Source: Linum tenue (lineage: Eukaryota > Streptophyta > Magnoliopsida > Malpighiales > Linaceae). From it: a stretch of DNA of 64,000 nt. Location: assembly GCA_946122785.1 (NCBI GenBank), contig CAMGYJ010000010.1, positions 9,709,467-9,773,466 of the forward strand, written 5' to 3'. The position numbers and the translations under genes were made by a program. A model generated the notes under the pieces. It was not told the origin of the DNA, did no database searches, and saw only the letters and a list, made by a program, of their open reading frames with translations. Positions 1-10,775 of the stretch are shown here, one piece after another; position 1 is the first letter of the stretch; each line of letters opens with the position of its first letter.

Positions 1-375
1 TTTGTGCATGGTTAAGGAATCAGAATGAGAGATAGAGCATATAGGTAGCCATGCGAGGTTTGAGCTTGTTCCTTTCTTTCTTCTGCGATAGATCCAACTT
101 ACCATGATGTGTAGCATTCACGTTGCCACTAATTAGGAAGATGGAGGTATAGGATTAGCCTACGACCAAATTGATTGTCCTGGGGTGTCATACCCCTTAG
201 CCATCCCCTTTGAGCTGTGTAAGTTTCTTTCTTTGTGTTTAAAATAAAAAATTATCCTTGTGCATCTCTTAGAGGTTCCAGAGAGTGGTTGTAGCATGTT
301 TTCTGCTGGTAATAAAGTGAGTGTTGGGGGCAGTTCTTAAAAGTTGGGCATGTGCTTGAAAAGATAAAGAATGGG
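1..375 (+). repeat. 3' internal untranslated module of a Tat/Athila-like retroelement
   Basis: No coding sequence is seen. The stretch aligns by eye with the reverse complement of about 21490-21860, inside the complete element at 19293-26889, and more weakly with 36700-36990. Shared landmarks in order are a GGTAGCCATG phrase, a GATAGATCC phrase, AACATTCACGTT-type words, GGAGGCATAGGATTAG-type words, and a TTGATTGTCC block followed by CCCCTTTGAG. In the complete element this block lies between the coding region and the 3' LTR. The match to that element continues to about 375, where LINE-like sequence begins. It is therefore the tail of an element cut by the window edge. Homology is seen directly; membership of the family is inferred. 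Confidence 0.7.
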
Positions 376-379
376 GACA

Positions 380-1798
380 TCCTATCCATGAAGAAGAGTA
401 ACCACTCTAACTTATGGAAGGCCATCGTTAAAGGAATGAACATTATGTTACATGCTACTTGCTGGAGCATTAGAAATGGCTAGTCAACAAAATTCTGAAC
501 TCAAACTTGGGTTGACAGTGGTATCACCCTGGAGGATTTTGCTCTAGTGACATCACTGAGGAGCATTGAAATTATATGGTTGCTGAGTGGATCACAGAGG
601 AAGGTGAGTGGGACTGAGGAAAACTATAGTTGATGCTTTATGATGACATTCTCTCGGCTATTGTAGGTATGGAGGCAAACATTTGGGTACTGGAGAAGGA
701 TGGCGGATTCATCCTAAACTCGGCCTACAAGCTCGTAGTTGAGGATGATGACAGAGACCTAACAGATTTTGGAAAGACGTCGGAAAATGGAAGGGGCCAA
801 ACAGAAACAAACATTTCATGTGGCTTGTCTTGCACGGCAGGCTGCTGACCAACAAGGAGTGGACCAGAAGAAACATTGCAACAAATAGCCACTACAACTT
901 CTGTAAAGACCAAGAAGAAACCATTGACCATATTGTTAGAAGCTGTTGCAAAGCCAGAAGTGTGTGGGAGAAGTTCCAAAGATTACTGCCAACAACACGA
1001 ATCTCCCTCTACACGAGTGGCTGATTTCTAACCTCAGACAGGAGGAAATGACTATTGATATTGGTGTCATTGTTTGGCATCTGTGGAAACAAAGGAATGA
1101 GGAGGTGATGGAGGACAAAGCTTTCTCTAAGAATGGATTGATCGCAAAAATCCAATCATGGTTTAGTATTGATGGGCAGGCTCACAAAAATGTCCACAAG
1201 ACAGCTACTGCTAGCTCAGTCACAGGCCAAAGCAGGCTTATTGGCTGGGATCCACCTAGGGAAGGATGGATCCAACTGTAGTCTGACATATTTGTCCTCA
1301 CCCCTAGCGGAAAGGCTGCATTAGGAGGTCTTTTCATAGATCATTTGCGAAGATGTAAAAGTGCCTATGTCTGCAATCCCGACCCTTGATCAACCACTGC
1401 GACTGAGTTGAAATGAGCTCTGGAATGCCTCAAGATTGCCTGGAAAGAAGGCTTCTGGAGGATCCAGATCAAGCATGACTCTGTGACGGCCATTGAGATC
1501 TTCAAACATCGCCACAAGGACGACCATTGTCATGGTAGTTTGACAAAACAGTTCAATTTTTATTTGAATCTTGTTTTGGTAGTAAGTGTCTCCCATGTTT
1601 TTAGGGAAGCTAATTTTGCGGCCTTAGTAACTTGGAAAGCAAGGCTCATGACTTTGATTTTGGCACACATCCCTTCAATGTGTGCGATAGAAATCTTGGA
1701 CAATGCCTTTGCCATGATGTTCTGGGAATCACCCATTATTGTTATTAAGTAATGTGATCTAGACGCAATGTGTCTATCTTTCAACCAAAAAAAAAACT
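380..1798 (+). mobile_element. Truncated LINE (non-LTR retrotransposon) 3' end
   Basis: Decayed second ORF of a plant L1-like element. A reverse-transcriptase zinc-binding region (zf-RVT type) lies near 800-990, with the order W-L-V-L-H-G-R-L-L-T, a C-x2-C-like pair, H-I-V, then a Cys. It is followed by an RNase H region near 1240-1720 containing D-S-V-T-A-I-E and the VSHVFREANFAA block typical of RVT_3 domains. Several in-frame stops (for example near 1279, 1387 and 1410) break the frame. The element ends in a short A-run at about 1787-1796 (CAACC then A10), consistent with target-primed reverse transcription. The 5' part, with the RT core and endonuclease, is absent, as is usual for plant LINE insertions. 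Confidence 0.8.
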
Positions 1799-2140
1799 CA
1801 TGGGCGAGCAATTCTGGAGGCTAAGTTATTGGGCAGCTGACAAACCATCCTCATTAGAAATTATTTTCGGATGTAAGGTGTTGGTGGATATTATTTATGT
1901 GACTCCTTCAATGTGGCCATGGAGATTTTATTCAACCTTGGCATCTATTAATGAATCTCGCAACACATGGGAAGGATCCGCATCTTGTTCATCAATTATT
2001 GGTTGGCGAGGAATTGTATCTTAAACTCTCTTAATCCATATTGGATTAATGTGTTGAATGTTATATCTGATATGTTGTAAACTCTGCACTTCATTTGGGG
2101 AATAATGTAGTGATATTTCTATTATAAAAAAAATCCACCC
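1799..2140. other. Unassigned stretch
   Basis: No recognisable gene. A 74-codon open frame on the plus strand ending at about 2024 has no family signature that I recognise. The stretch ends in TTATAAAAAAAA near 2125-2135, so it may be the 3' tail of a second, unrelated poly(A) element. Nothing firmer can be said. Confidence 0.3.
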
Positions 2141-2149
2141 AGAAAAAGG

Positions 2150-3455
2150 GGGGTTTTCCCTAAAGACACACGTTCTTAAAAAAATTCTCAAAACACATAT
2201 GTTACAAAAAAAGTCTTAGTCTACACATATTTGAAGAAAATTGTTGTTGTCAAACGCAGTGAAGATGTTCACCACCTTTGTCAAAACAGTGAAGCTTAAA
2301 CAATATTTTTTAAACGCGGTGAAAAAAACATCGCTGGAGAGAGACGTAGTGAATATTTCACCGCATTTGTCTGAGATTGTGAATACATCACCAATGTTAA
2401 GGAAGGCAGTAAACTAATCACTGCGGCTGTCAATAGCGGTGAACGTTTGTCACGTTTTCCAGCCCTAGTAGGTAACAACAACCTAACATTCACCGTGTTT
2501 GTCTAAAACGGTTTATTGTTCACCACTTTAAACAAACGCATTGAATGCAGGTTGTATGTCAAATAAATAAAATCCCCCCTCCCATGTAGCTGCTGAAACC
2601 AAACCCATACTTCATTTCTTCCAAACCACTTCCCCATTTCTACCAAAACCTTTTCCCATATCTTTCAAAAACTCTAATTTAAGGTATGTTCTAATTTGAT
2701 ATTGTTTAGATTGTTGACGTTTGAGTAGTTATATGTTTGTATTTAACGAATTACTGTTACTGGCAAGTATGTTATATTAGAGATATTTTGATTAATTATG
2801 ATTGATGTTAATTAGTTATGATTTTAGATGAATTTGTTTAGTATACTCATGTTATAGTAATGCTAATTATACTACATGTTTTGATTAGTTAGTTGCGGTT
2901 GTTTATGGTTATGGATTATGGTTGTGTAGCCCTAAATACAAATTATACTAAATGTTTCGATTAAATTGCAGACATGCGTAAATTCAAAAAGTTCCAACTT
3001 CTTATTCGGTGGAATGGTCGAGTGACAAACTCTGACATTTGGATCGATTATGAAGATGGTGAATCCAGTATGTTGAAAATTGAGTCTAGATTCACGTGGC
3101 AAGAACTCCATGACATTTGTGCATATATGATTTGTATGGGGAGGATAGACGAGAGTTGGTAAATTTACTTACCGGTATCCAAACATGAGTGTTGGCAGGG
3201 TTATGTACAAAGAAGTTGTCATAAATGATGATGACGCAGTTACCATAATGTTACAGTTCCTAGCTGACCACGAGATGCGGCTTGCAGAGGTGTATGTTGA
3301 GACGACGAGGTCGGGGAATCTCATTCTCACCAGTATGCTTATGATGATGGTTTTGCAGGAGGGTATGAATGGAGTGATTTAACAACGACGGTGATTTCTT
3401 CAACGACGATGATTTCTTCATTGCGTTTGACAAAGGCGGTGAACATCTTGGAATG
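2150..3455 (+). mobile_element. Mutator-like element (MULE) remnant
   Basis: The interior has the amino-terminal region of a MuDR-type transposase (see 2974-3382). Both flanks are rich in a repeated word related to GCGGTGAA / TTCACCGC, and segments near 2263-2295 and 3417-3450 are inverted copies of one another (GATGTTCACC-GCCTTTGTCAAA). This is the layout expected for subterminal inverted repeats of a MULE. The catalytic DDE region is missing, so this is an internally deleted, non-autonomous copy. I could not place its exact ends or a 9-bp target duplication. Assignment rests on the transposase fragment. Confidence 0.55.
2974..3382 (+). pseudogene. MuDR-type transposase N-terminal fragment
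   Basis: The first open segment (2974-3162) reads F-Q-L-L-I-R-W-N-G-R then IDYEDGESSMLKI and FTWQELHDIC. This is the pattern of the amino-terminal domain that precedes the zinc finger in plant MULE transposases (R-W-G-G-x-I, Y-x-G-G-E-S, L-x-x-I-x-x). After a stop the match resumes in another frame (3170-3330: YRYPNMSVGR, then VINDDDAVTIMLQFL, then VYVETT), again the expected order in the family. A frameshift or lost intron separates them. No catalytic domain follows. It probably starts after an intron, since a CAG acceptor-like site precedes it at 2969-2971. Non-functional. Confidence 0.6.
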
Positions 3456-3462
3456 GGTTAAG

Positions 3463-4556
3463 TTGCTATCCTCATATAGGGTTGGCACCGTACTAACTAA
3501 ATTAATAGCCATTAGATTAAAAAATTAATCCTAGGGTCAGAATTAAATAGAGGATGGAATAGTCAATATTCCGTCAAACCCTAATATATATATAGTAATT
3601 TAACTACCCCTCTCTCCCACGAACCCCAATCTCACCCACAAAACTTCCCTCCCTCTCTGCGTCAAATCTCCTCCCCTCTCTGCCTCACCAGCGATTACTA
3701 GTGCTAAAACCAGTGATGCGCCGCCTGACCAATATCATTGGCCTCGCCACAATCTTCGTCTCTCCCCGCGGTCACGATCTAGAGTCGCTTCCATAGCCCA
3801 CGCCGCCAGCACTCTCCCTCGTCCTTGCCCGTACTCTGGCTTAACTTCATCCTTCCTCGCTGAACTCCGCCTCAACGCCATCCGAATCTTTTCCAGCAAC
3901 GCCATTCTCCCTCTTTGCCTCCCCTCTTTGCCCCAGTTAATGGTGTTGGTAGTTTTACATGGGGAAGGTACCTGCCCCTGGACGTCAAGGAGAGAAAGGA
4001 ACTAGAAAGAATGTGACGGTTTTAATAGTAGTGGTTTTGTTAAGTTATAGTAGTATTTTTTTCTTGGTTTTTTTGGTTAAGTTATAGTGGTTTTGATGAG
4101 TAGTATTAAATAGTAGTGGTTTTATCAAGGTGTAGTAGCGATTATTTATCTTTTAGTAGTGGTTTTTTAGCCATGTTAGTAGTGATTTATTGATTTTACC
4201 ATTTTTGTAGTAGTGATTCTTATTAAAATTGTCAATGGCTGAAAATTAAAAACATGTTAAAACACTACTAGTTACATGAAAATCACTATGGACCCAAAAA
4301 AAAATACTATTATCAAGTATCAACCACTAAAACCATTTGTCGCTATTAAACAAAAATCCTAAAATCACTACTAGAAAATGACTAATAAACTGAAGAGAGA
4401 GAAAATGTATTTTTGATTTTAATTAATTTATTATTTTTAATTTTGTGAAATACCATACAAATCCTTCATTACTAACCACCGTCCGATTTTACTTTAAAAA
4501 ATGAACGATAATTAGACCAGTTAGCATGGTGCTAACTCTTATAGAGTTAGCATTCT
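3463..4556. mobile_element. Non-autonomous TIR element (about 1.1 kb)
   Basis: The ends are imperfect inverted repeats of about 70 nt. The left arm reads GCTATCCTCATATAGGGTT then GGCACCGTACTAACT. The reverse complement of the right arm reads GCTAACTCTATAAGAGTT then AGCACCATGCTAACT. The interior has no transposase. It holds a pyrimidine-rich segment at 3600-3950 that resembles a plant 5' leader (ACCCCTCTCTCCC and similar), and then a simple-sequence tract based on TAGTAGTGGTTTT at 4020-4230. Superfamily is not determined because a target duplication could not be defined. It lies within 450 bp of the ISPE start codon. Confidence 0.45.
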
Positions 4557-4995
4557 AACCTCTCCCGAACATCTTCACCTCGTTTAAAAATAGCAATATT
4601 CTTAAAACATATATAGATTGGGAAACTTTTTGAACATATGTATTTTGAAAATTTTGTGTAAGAACTTGTGTATTTAGGAAAAAAATTAAAAGAAGGATCA
4701 TAAAAAAAAAATAAGAATCTCCGGAAGGACAAAGTAGAGAAGGAGCTAGTCTGGAGAAATAAGATACCGTTTCATGGTTGTTCAAAAATGGCGGTAGATG
4801 TTCTTTCTTCCAATATAATAAACAAATCTCCTAATTACCAAAAAGAGAAGAAAAAAAATCTCCCAGCAGCAGCCACTGCGACTTCCCTTAGGATTGTACC
4901 TTCAATTTATCTAATCCTGAAGTCCTTGTAACTCTGTGGACTTCCGCTTGCTTCCTATTTTGCTGTGGAAGACATCACCAACCCCCGCCATCACC
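4557..4995 (+). promoter_or_regulatory. ISPE upstream region and 5' leader
   Basis: The region between the TIR element and the ISPE start codon. A TATA-like word (ATATAATAA) lies at about 4813-4821. A leader of roughly 150 nt would follow, containing GGATTGTACC and TTGTAACTCTGTGG before the ATG at 4996. No other gene is seen. The TATA call rests only on base composition and spacing, so it is weak. Confidence 0.35.
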
Positions 4996-5278
4996 ATGGC
5001 TGCCTCTAGTTTGCTCTGGAATAACCCAAACTTCAACCCTTGTTCCAATTCCTTCAGCAAAAACAATTTCTACTCCACCCCATATGGGTCTGTTTGTTTC
5101 ACTCAAAAGTTCCAATTTCACAGGAGCCCAGTTGTGAAAGCCAGCAAGAAGCAAATAGAGGTATCGCTTTTTTGTGTCTTCTCATTTGATTGAAAAGAAA
5201 TGAACTTCGGTTTTGATTTGATTTGTTGCTTTCTTGAATTAGGTGGTGTACGATCCTGATGAGAGGTTGAACAAGTTA

Positions 5279-5535
5279 TGTGGGAAACCCGACCACGGGT
5301 TGAGTAAGTGGGCCGAACTCGACCAAGAGAGGAGTGGCAGCCTTGTAATTTGCATTATTTTGGTTTACTGCTACTTAAGGATTCCACTCATTATTTTTGG
5401 GAAGTAAGCAATAATAATCAGAAATCCCAATCCCTAATCTCTTCTCCCTCTCTCGTTCTTCCCCAATTCCCCAAATCCCTAAATTCTTCTCTTCTCAATC
5501 CCTAAATCCCCAATTGGGATTTCTTGTTTCTAACA
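5279..5535 (+). repeat. 5' LTR of the chromovirus
   Basis: 257 nt with TG...CA ends, paired with 9084-9338. The segment contains a pyrimidine-rich stretch (TCTCTTCTCCCTCTCTCG) before the shared AATTGGGATTTCTTG end. Target duplication AGTTA precedes it. Confidence 0.93.
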
Positions 5536-5799
5536 TCTGGTATCAGAGCTTGGTTCGTCGATGAGTTCTCCGCAACTCTAGGACCTGTCGTGGGCAGAAC
5601 TAAGGGACCAGGCCCGCCGTATTGGCTGCCGTTGGCTACCGAGGAGCCGGCTGCCGCGGGCGCAGAGGCGGAGGCTATCACTGCCAATGCCGCGCTACTC
5701 CCCACGCCGGCCGAGGCCACGACGTGCGCTGGCGAACGATGGAGCGAGCAGCAGCCCGCGTCAGGCGGCGCGACCGAAGCACCCGCGTCCAGCGACCCG

Positions 5800-8700
5800 A
5801 CGCCGTTTCTCTCGCTGCACTCAGTGGCGGGGTGGGCTTCTCTGGGCACGGTTCGCTTCAGGGCAAGGGTCGAGGAGTGCGCAACCATCACCTTGGTGGA
5901 CTTTAGGGCTTTGTTGAATTTCGTGGGAGAGGAGTTCGCCAAACATCTGCAGCAAAACCCAGTTGCAGCCGCACCCTTGGTGGTGAAGATGGCGAATGGC
6001 GCTCCCATGCGAAGCGAGTGGGTCTATCGGGGCATCTCCTTGGATATTCAAGGCCTGGAAATCATCATTGATTTGTATGTGCTGCCTCTTAGGGGATTCG
6101 ACATTATTCTCGGAGTTACCTGGCTGCAGAGTCTGGGCCCTGTCACGAGCGATTGGCAGCGCTTGACCATGCGCTTCAAATGGAGGGATAAGGAGTGGAC
6201 CCTGCGCGGCCTCACTGCTACCGTCGGACCCATTTCGATCAAGGACTGCGGCCCGGACGGCGACGCCGAGCTAGCGATCCTCTGCTGGCCGATCGAGGCA
6301 GGGGCGCCGACGAACCTCCAGCCGAAACTACAGGAGTTAATAGGGCTCTAGTCCGACTTGTTTGAGACCCCCACTGCCTTGTCTCCACACTGGCAGGTTG
6401 ATCATCATATTCAGCTCAAGGAAGGAGTGGAGGCGGTGAACGTGAGGCCGTACCGCTAGTGAGCCCGTTCTCATCGCCTGTACTACTAGTGAGAAAGAAG
6501 GATGGTACATGGCGTTTTTGCACAGATTATAGGGCGCTCAATGAGGGCACAGTGAAGGATCGATTTCCCATTTCGACGGTGGACGATATGCTCGACGAAC
6601 TTCATGGGTCACGCTATTTTTTTAAGCTGGATCTGAGGGTAGGGTATCACCAGATCCGTATGCAGGAGGAGACGTCCATAAGACAGCTTTTCGCACGCAT
6701 AACGGGCACTACGAGTACTTGGTGATGCCATTTGGATTGTGTAATGCGCCTTCCACCTTCCAGGCAGCCATGAACGACATTTTCCGGCCTCTCCTACGGC
6801 GGTATGTTCTGGTTTTCTTTGATGATATTTTGATTTACAACCCGTCATGGGCAGATCACTTGCGCCACCTGCAGACTGTGTTTTGAATTCTGCGAGAACA
6901 TTAGTACTACATCAAAGCCGTCAAGTGTGAGTTCGGAGTACAGGAGGTTGAGTACCTGGGTCACATGGTGACTCCCCAGGGTGTGAAGGTTAACCAGTCC
7001 AAGATTCATGCAATGGTGGACTGGCCGGTTCCCGCGACTGTCACGTAGTTGTAGGGGTTCTTGGGGCTAACTGGTTATTATCGTAAGTTTGTGCAGGGTT
7101 ACGGCATGATCGCCCAACCACTGGCGGACCTGTTGAAGAAAGGAGGGTTTGTCTGGTCACTAGCGGCGGAGGTCGCGTTCCAACGGTTGAAACAGGCTAT
7201 GACGACCACACTGACTTTAGCAATGCCGGACTTTTCCAAGACATTCGTGATTGAAGCAGATGCATCGGGTAGGGGAATTGGAGCGGTGTTATCCCAGGAA
7301 AGCCACCCCATTGCCTTTATGAGTAAGACGTTGGCGCAATCCAAAGAGGAATGGTCGACATACAAAAAGGAGATGCAGGCGATTATTACGGTAGTACAGA
7401 CATGACGACCATATCTCTTGGGGCAGAAATTTCACATCTATACCAATCACCAGAGCTTGAAGCATCTCCTAGAGCAGAGGGTGTCTACACCAGATCAGCA
7501 TAAGTGGGTGTCGAAGATGTTGGGCTACGACTATGAGATCCATTACCGACCAGGACCCACCAATGTGGTGGCGGACGGGTTATCGAGGGGACTGGGCAGC
7601 GAGGTTCTCGCCGCAGTGACAGGACCAGTTCCTCAGTTTTGGGATGAGTTGTGGATTTCCATGGAGACCATCCAGTATTTACAAGACTATCGGGGGATCG
7701 CAGTAAGTGAAAACCCGATGCATTATCTATTTCGACAAGGGTTGGTAACCTTCAAGGGTCGAGTGGTTCTCCCGCCCGGTTCAAATTTGATCACCATAGT
7801 ACTGCAGGAGTTCCATGATTCTCCGTTGGGAGGGCATTCAGGTGCCGAGAGGACGCTCCGCCGGATTAGAGGCCACTTTTACTGGCCACGAATGGCGCAG
7901 GCTGTGAAAGCCTATGTGGAGTCGTGCGATACGTGCCAGAGAGTGAAGCTGTCTCATCTGCGATCGGCCGGACTTCTCCAGCCGATGTCGGTGCCGGAGC
8001 GGGTATGGGAGGATATTAGCTTGGATTTCATCGTGGGGTTACCTCCCTCTGGTGGAAAGATGGTGATGTTCGTGGTGGTGGATCGGCTCACCAAGTATGC
8101 CCATTTTATGACATTAGCGCATCCGTATACGGCGAAGTCTGTGGCCGAGCAGTTCGTACTGGGAGTGGTGAGACATCATGGGTTTCCCAGGTTTATCGTC
8201 AGTGATCGTGACCCGGTTTTCTTAAGCAAGTTATAGCAGGAGGTCTTTGCGCTGGTGCGGACTATTTTGCGCATGAGCTCGGCCTATCATCCTCAGACTG
8301 ATGGACAGACAGAGATCGTAAATAAGCATCTAGAGCAGTATTTGAGGTGCTTCGCGCACCAGCAGCCAAAGTAGTGGCTGGCCATGCTTCCTTGGGCGGA
8401 ACTGTGGTATAACACCACTTATCAGCGGGCCATCAAAATGACCCTATTCGAGGCTTTATACGGGAGGTCGTCCCCGACGTTGGTGCACTACAAGAGCGGG
8501 TCGAGTTCTGTCGACGCGGTGGATAGGTGGTTGGGCGCGCGAGACGAGGCTTTGGAGAAGTTAAGAACAAATTTGGCCACAGCAAACAACCGGATGAAGC
8601 AGGCTGAAGACGCAGGGCGAAGGGATGAGGAGTTTGAGGTGGGTGACTGGGTACTGTTAAGACTGCATCCCTACCGACAGGCCTCTGTTTTTCTGCGGGC

Positions 8701-9010
8701 GTACCAGAAGCTCGCGGCTCGGTTCTTTGGACCGTACGAGATCATCCACAAGGTCAACCCTGTGGCTTATCGTCTGCAGCTGCCGGCGGGTGCCCGCAAC
8801 ACCCGGTATTCCACATTTCCTTGCTGAAAAAGTACCGGGGCCCCGCGGACAGGGTGACGACGACGACCCCTTCGGTCACGGCGGATGGTGACTTGGAGCT
8901 AGTACCTCTCAAGGTGTTGGAGACTCGATGGACGAAGAAGGGTGGACGATTAGTGGAAGAGAGCTTGGTGCGGTGGAAGCACGTGGAACCTGAAGATGCC
9001 ACGTGGTAAG
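5800..9010 (+). pseudogene. Chromovirus pol (protease, RT, RNase H, integrase, chromodomain), broken
   Basis: Protease-like region at about 5815-6130, but the usual D-S-G motif is replaced by LVDFRALLNFV, so the active site is altered. RT at about 6450-6870 includes [33 protein letters not shown] and [10 protein letters not shown]. RNase H at about 7240-7410 includes IEADASGRGIGAVL. The integrase zinc region near 7810-7950 has H-x-H and C-x2-C (GGHSG...CDTCQ). The integrase core near 8020-8330 has DFIVGLPPSG, SDRDPVF and [12 protein letters not shown] chromodomain-like end near 8900-9010 reads LVRWKHVEPEDATW. At least eight stops or frameshifts interrupt it. Many stops sit where Gln or Trp is expected. 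Confidence 0.9.
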
Positions 9011-9083
9011 AGTCCGAGACACTTCGACAGAGATTCCCGGACTTCGACCTCGAGGCCAATGTCGATTCTAAAGGAGGAGGGGA

Positions 9084-9338
9084 TGTGGGAAACCCGATCG
9101 CGAGTTGAGTAAGTGGGCCGAACTCGGCCAAGAGAGGAGTGGCAGCCTTGTAATTTGCATTATTTCGGTTTACTGCTGCTTAAGGATTCAACTCATTATT
9201 TTTGGGAATTAAGCAATAATAATCAGAAATCTCAATCGCTAATCTCTTTCTCTCTCTCGTTCTTTCCCAATTTCCCAAATCCCTAAATTCTTCTCTCTCA
9301 ATCCCTAAATCCCCAATTGGGATTTCTTGTTTCTAACA
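9084..9338 (+). repeat. 3' LTR of the chromovirus
   Basis: 255 nt, preceded by a polypurine tract and followed by the AGTTA duplication, after which the ISPE exon resumes with GCA GAT GAG. Confidence 0.93.
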
Positions 9339-9819
9339 AGTTAGCAGATGAGGTAGATAAGGAAGCTCCTCTTTCCATGCTCACTCTGTTCTCTCCTTGC
9401 AAGGTCTTTCCGCTTCTATTTTTGATTTGACTCTCACTGTTGCCTTCTTTGCTCTAATGAGACTTTCGTATGGGTTGATTTCCCGTCTGGGTTTCTTGCA
9501 GATTAATGTTTTCTTGAGAATTACGAGCAAAAGGGCAGATGGCTATCATGATTTGGCATCTCTTTTCCATGTAAGTAGTCTCTTCTTCAAGCTCAAGTCG
9601 CTTGATACATTTGGAGATTTGAGGTTAGTTCTTGGTTTTAGTTCCACATTCAGTCCAGTACTAACAGTTTGTCCTGCTTTATTCTTCCTCCAGGTGATTA
9701 GTTTAGGAGATAATTAAGTTCTCGTTTTCCCCATCTGATAAGACTGATCGTTTGACCACCAATGTGTCTGGGGTACCCCTCGATGACAGGAATTTGGTAA
9801 GGCTGGGAAAGTATTCTTA

Positions 9820-10775
9820 CACTATGTTCAGGAAGGAAAGAAATGGGAGGGAGGGAAAAGATTGGAGGAAAGCACAGCTTTTTAGGAGGTTTCCTCAGTT
9901 TTTTAAGACCAAAAACAGTAGAGAAGGAAAGAAAGTGAAAAGAAATGGTACTGTGGAGAGCGCCCCTCCAAATCGGAGAGAAAGTGGCGCTACTCCCACT
10001 TTTTTTTCTTTCTTTTACTTTCTCTATTTCTTTAACTTTCTCCCACTTCTTCTTTCTTTCTCTCTCCCTTTTCAAATACATATACCCATACATATTTTAT
10101 TCGTTTAAAACGTTCGTATACGTATTATTGTCAAATCGTTTAATTTTTCCCGGTACATTTGATGGCTCCCGTATTAAACACGTATAAAATCTTTATAACA
10201 CGTTCAATATCTTTATTTAATGAATTAAATTGTTAAGTATAATATTATGTATGTCTAGTATTAGCGGATACCATTATTTTGGATGAATGTATGTACTTCT
10301 AGTATTAGCATGTGACCTTATATTTGGGAAATTACTATTATCCTGTTGCTTTTTGGACAATTTATGTATCTGTAATTTGTTGTATGTTTATGTATTTAGT
10401 TGCTATGTTATTACTCAATAAAATAGTTAACAAAATTTTAGTAATAGGTTGACAAATTTCATTCAAATAACCAACTTTTGATTTGTTGTAGTTAACAAAA
10501 TTAACAAAGAAGAACAAATTTGATCCATATTACATAATTAATGTAAATAGTATAAACACATAATTAAATTATTTAACTATTCTATCATCAATAAAATATA
10601 ATACATATCACAATTCCCAATCTACTTTTTCCCTCCCACTTTCCATTCCACTTTCCTCCATTAAACAACATTTTCTTTCCAATTCCCTCTAATTTCCCTC
10701 CCTTCCAAACTTAACCTCCCCTCCAAATTTTCCTACCCTCCCCTCCTTTTCCTCCCTTCCTTCATGAACATAGTG
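9820..10775. mobile_element. Non-autonomous TIR element in ISPE intron 4
   Basis: The left end CACTATGTTCAGGAAGGAA and the reverse complement of the right end CACTATGTTCATGAAGGAA form inverted repeats that continue as a G+A-rich arm on the left and its C+T-rich complement on the right. A 3-bp duplication, TTA, flanks it (9817-9819 and 10776-10778). CACTA termini suggest En/Spm, while a TTA duplication with a purine-rich arm suggests PIF/Harbinger (Tourist-like). The sequence alone does not decide. There is no transposase. It accounts for nearly all of the 1050-nt intron 4. Confidence 0.8.

Larger units (their letters stand above)
5279..9338 (+). mobile_element. Ty3/gypsy chromovirus, complete but decayed, inside ISPE exon 2
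   Basis: LTRs at 5279-5535 and 9084-9338 begin TGTGGGAAACCC and end TTTCTAACA. A perfect 5-bp target duplication, AGTTA, lies at 5274-5278 and 9339-9343. The primer binding site TGGTATCAGAGC (5538-5549) matches the initiator-methionine tRNA primer used by many gypsy elements. The polypurine tract AAAGGAGGAGGGGA (9070-9083) abuts the 3' LTR. Domain order is protease, RT, RNase H, integrase, chromodomain, which defines a Ty3/gypsy chromovirus. Nearly all of gag is deleted. The LTRs differ at roughly 15 of 255 positions by eye, so the insertion is not recent. It lies in the same orientation as the host gene. Confidence 0.95.
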
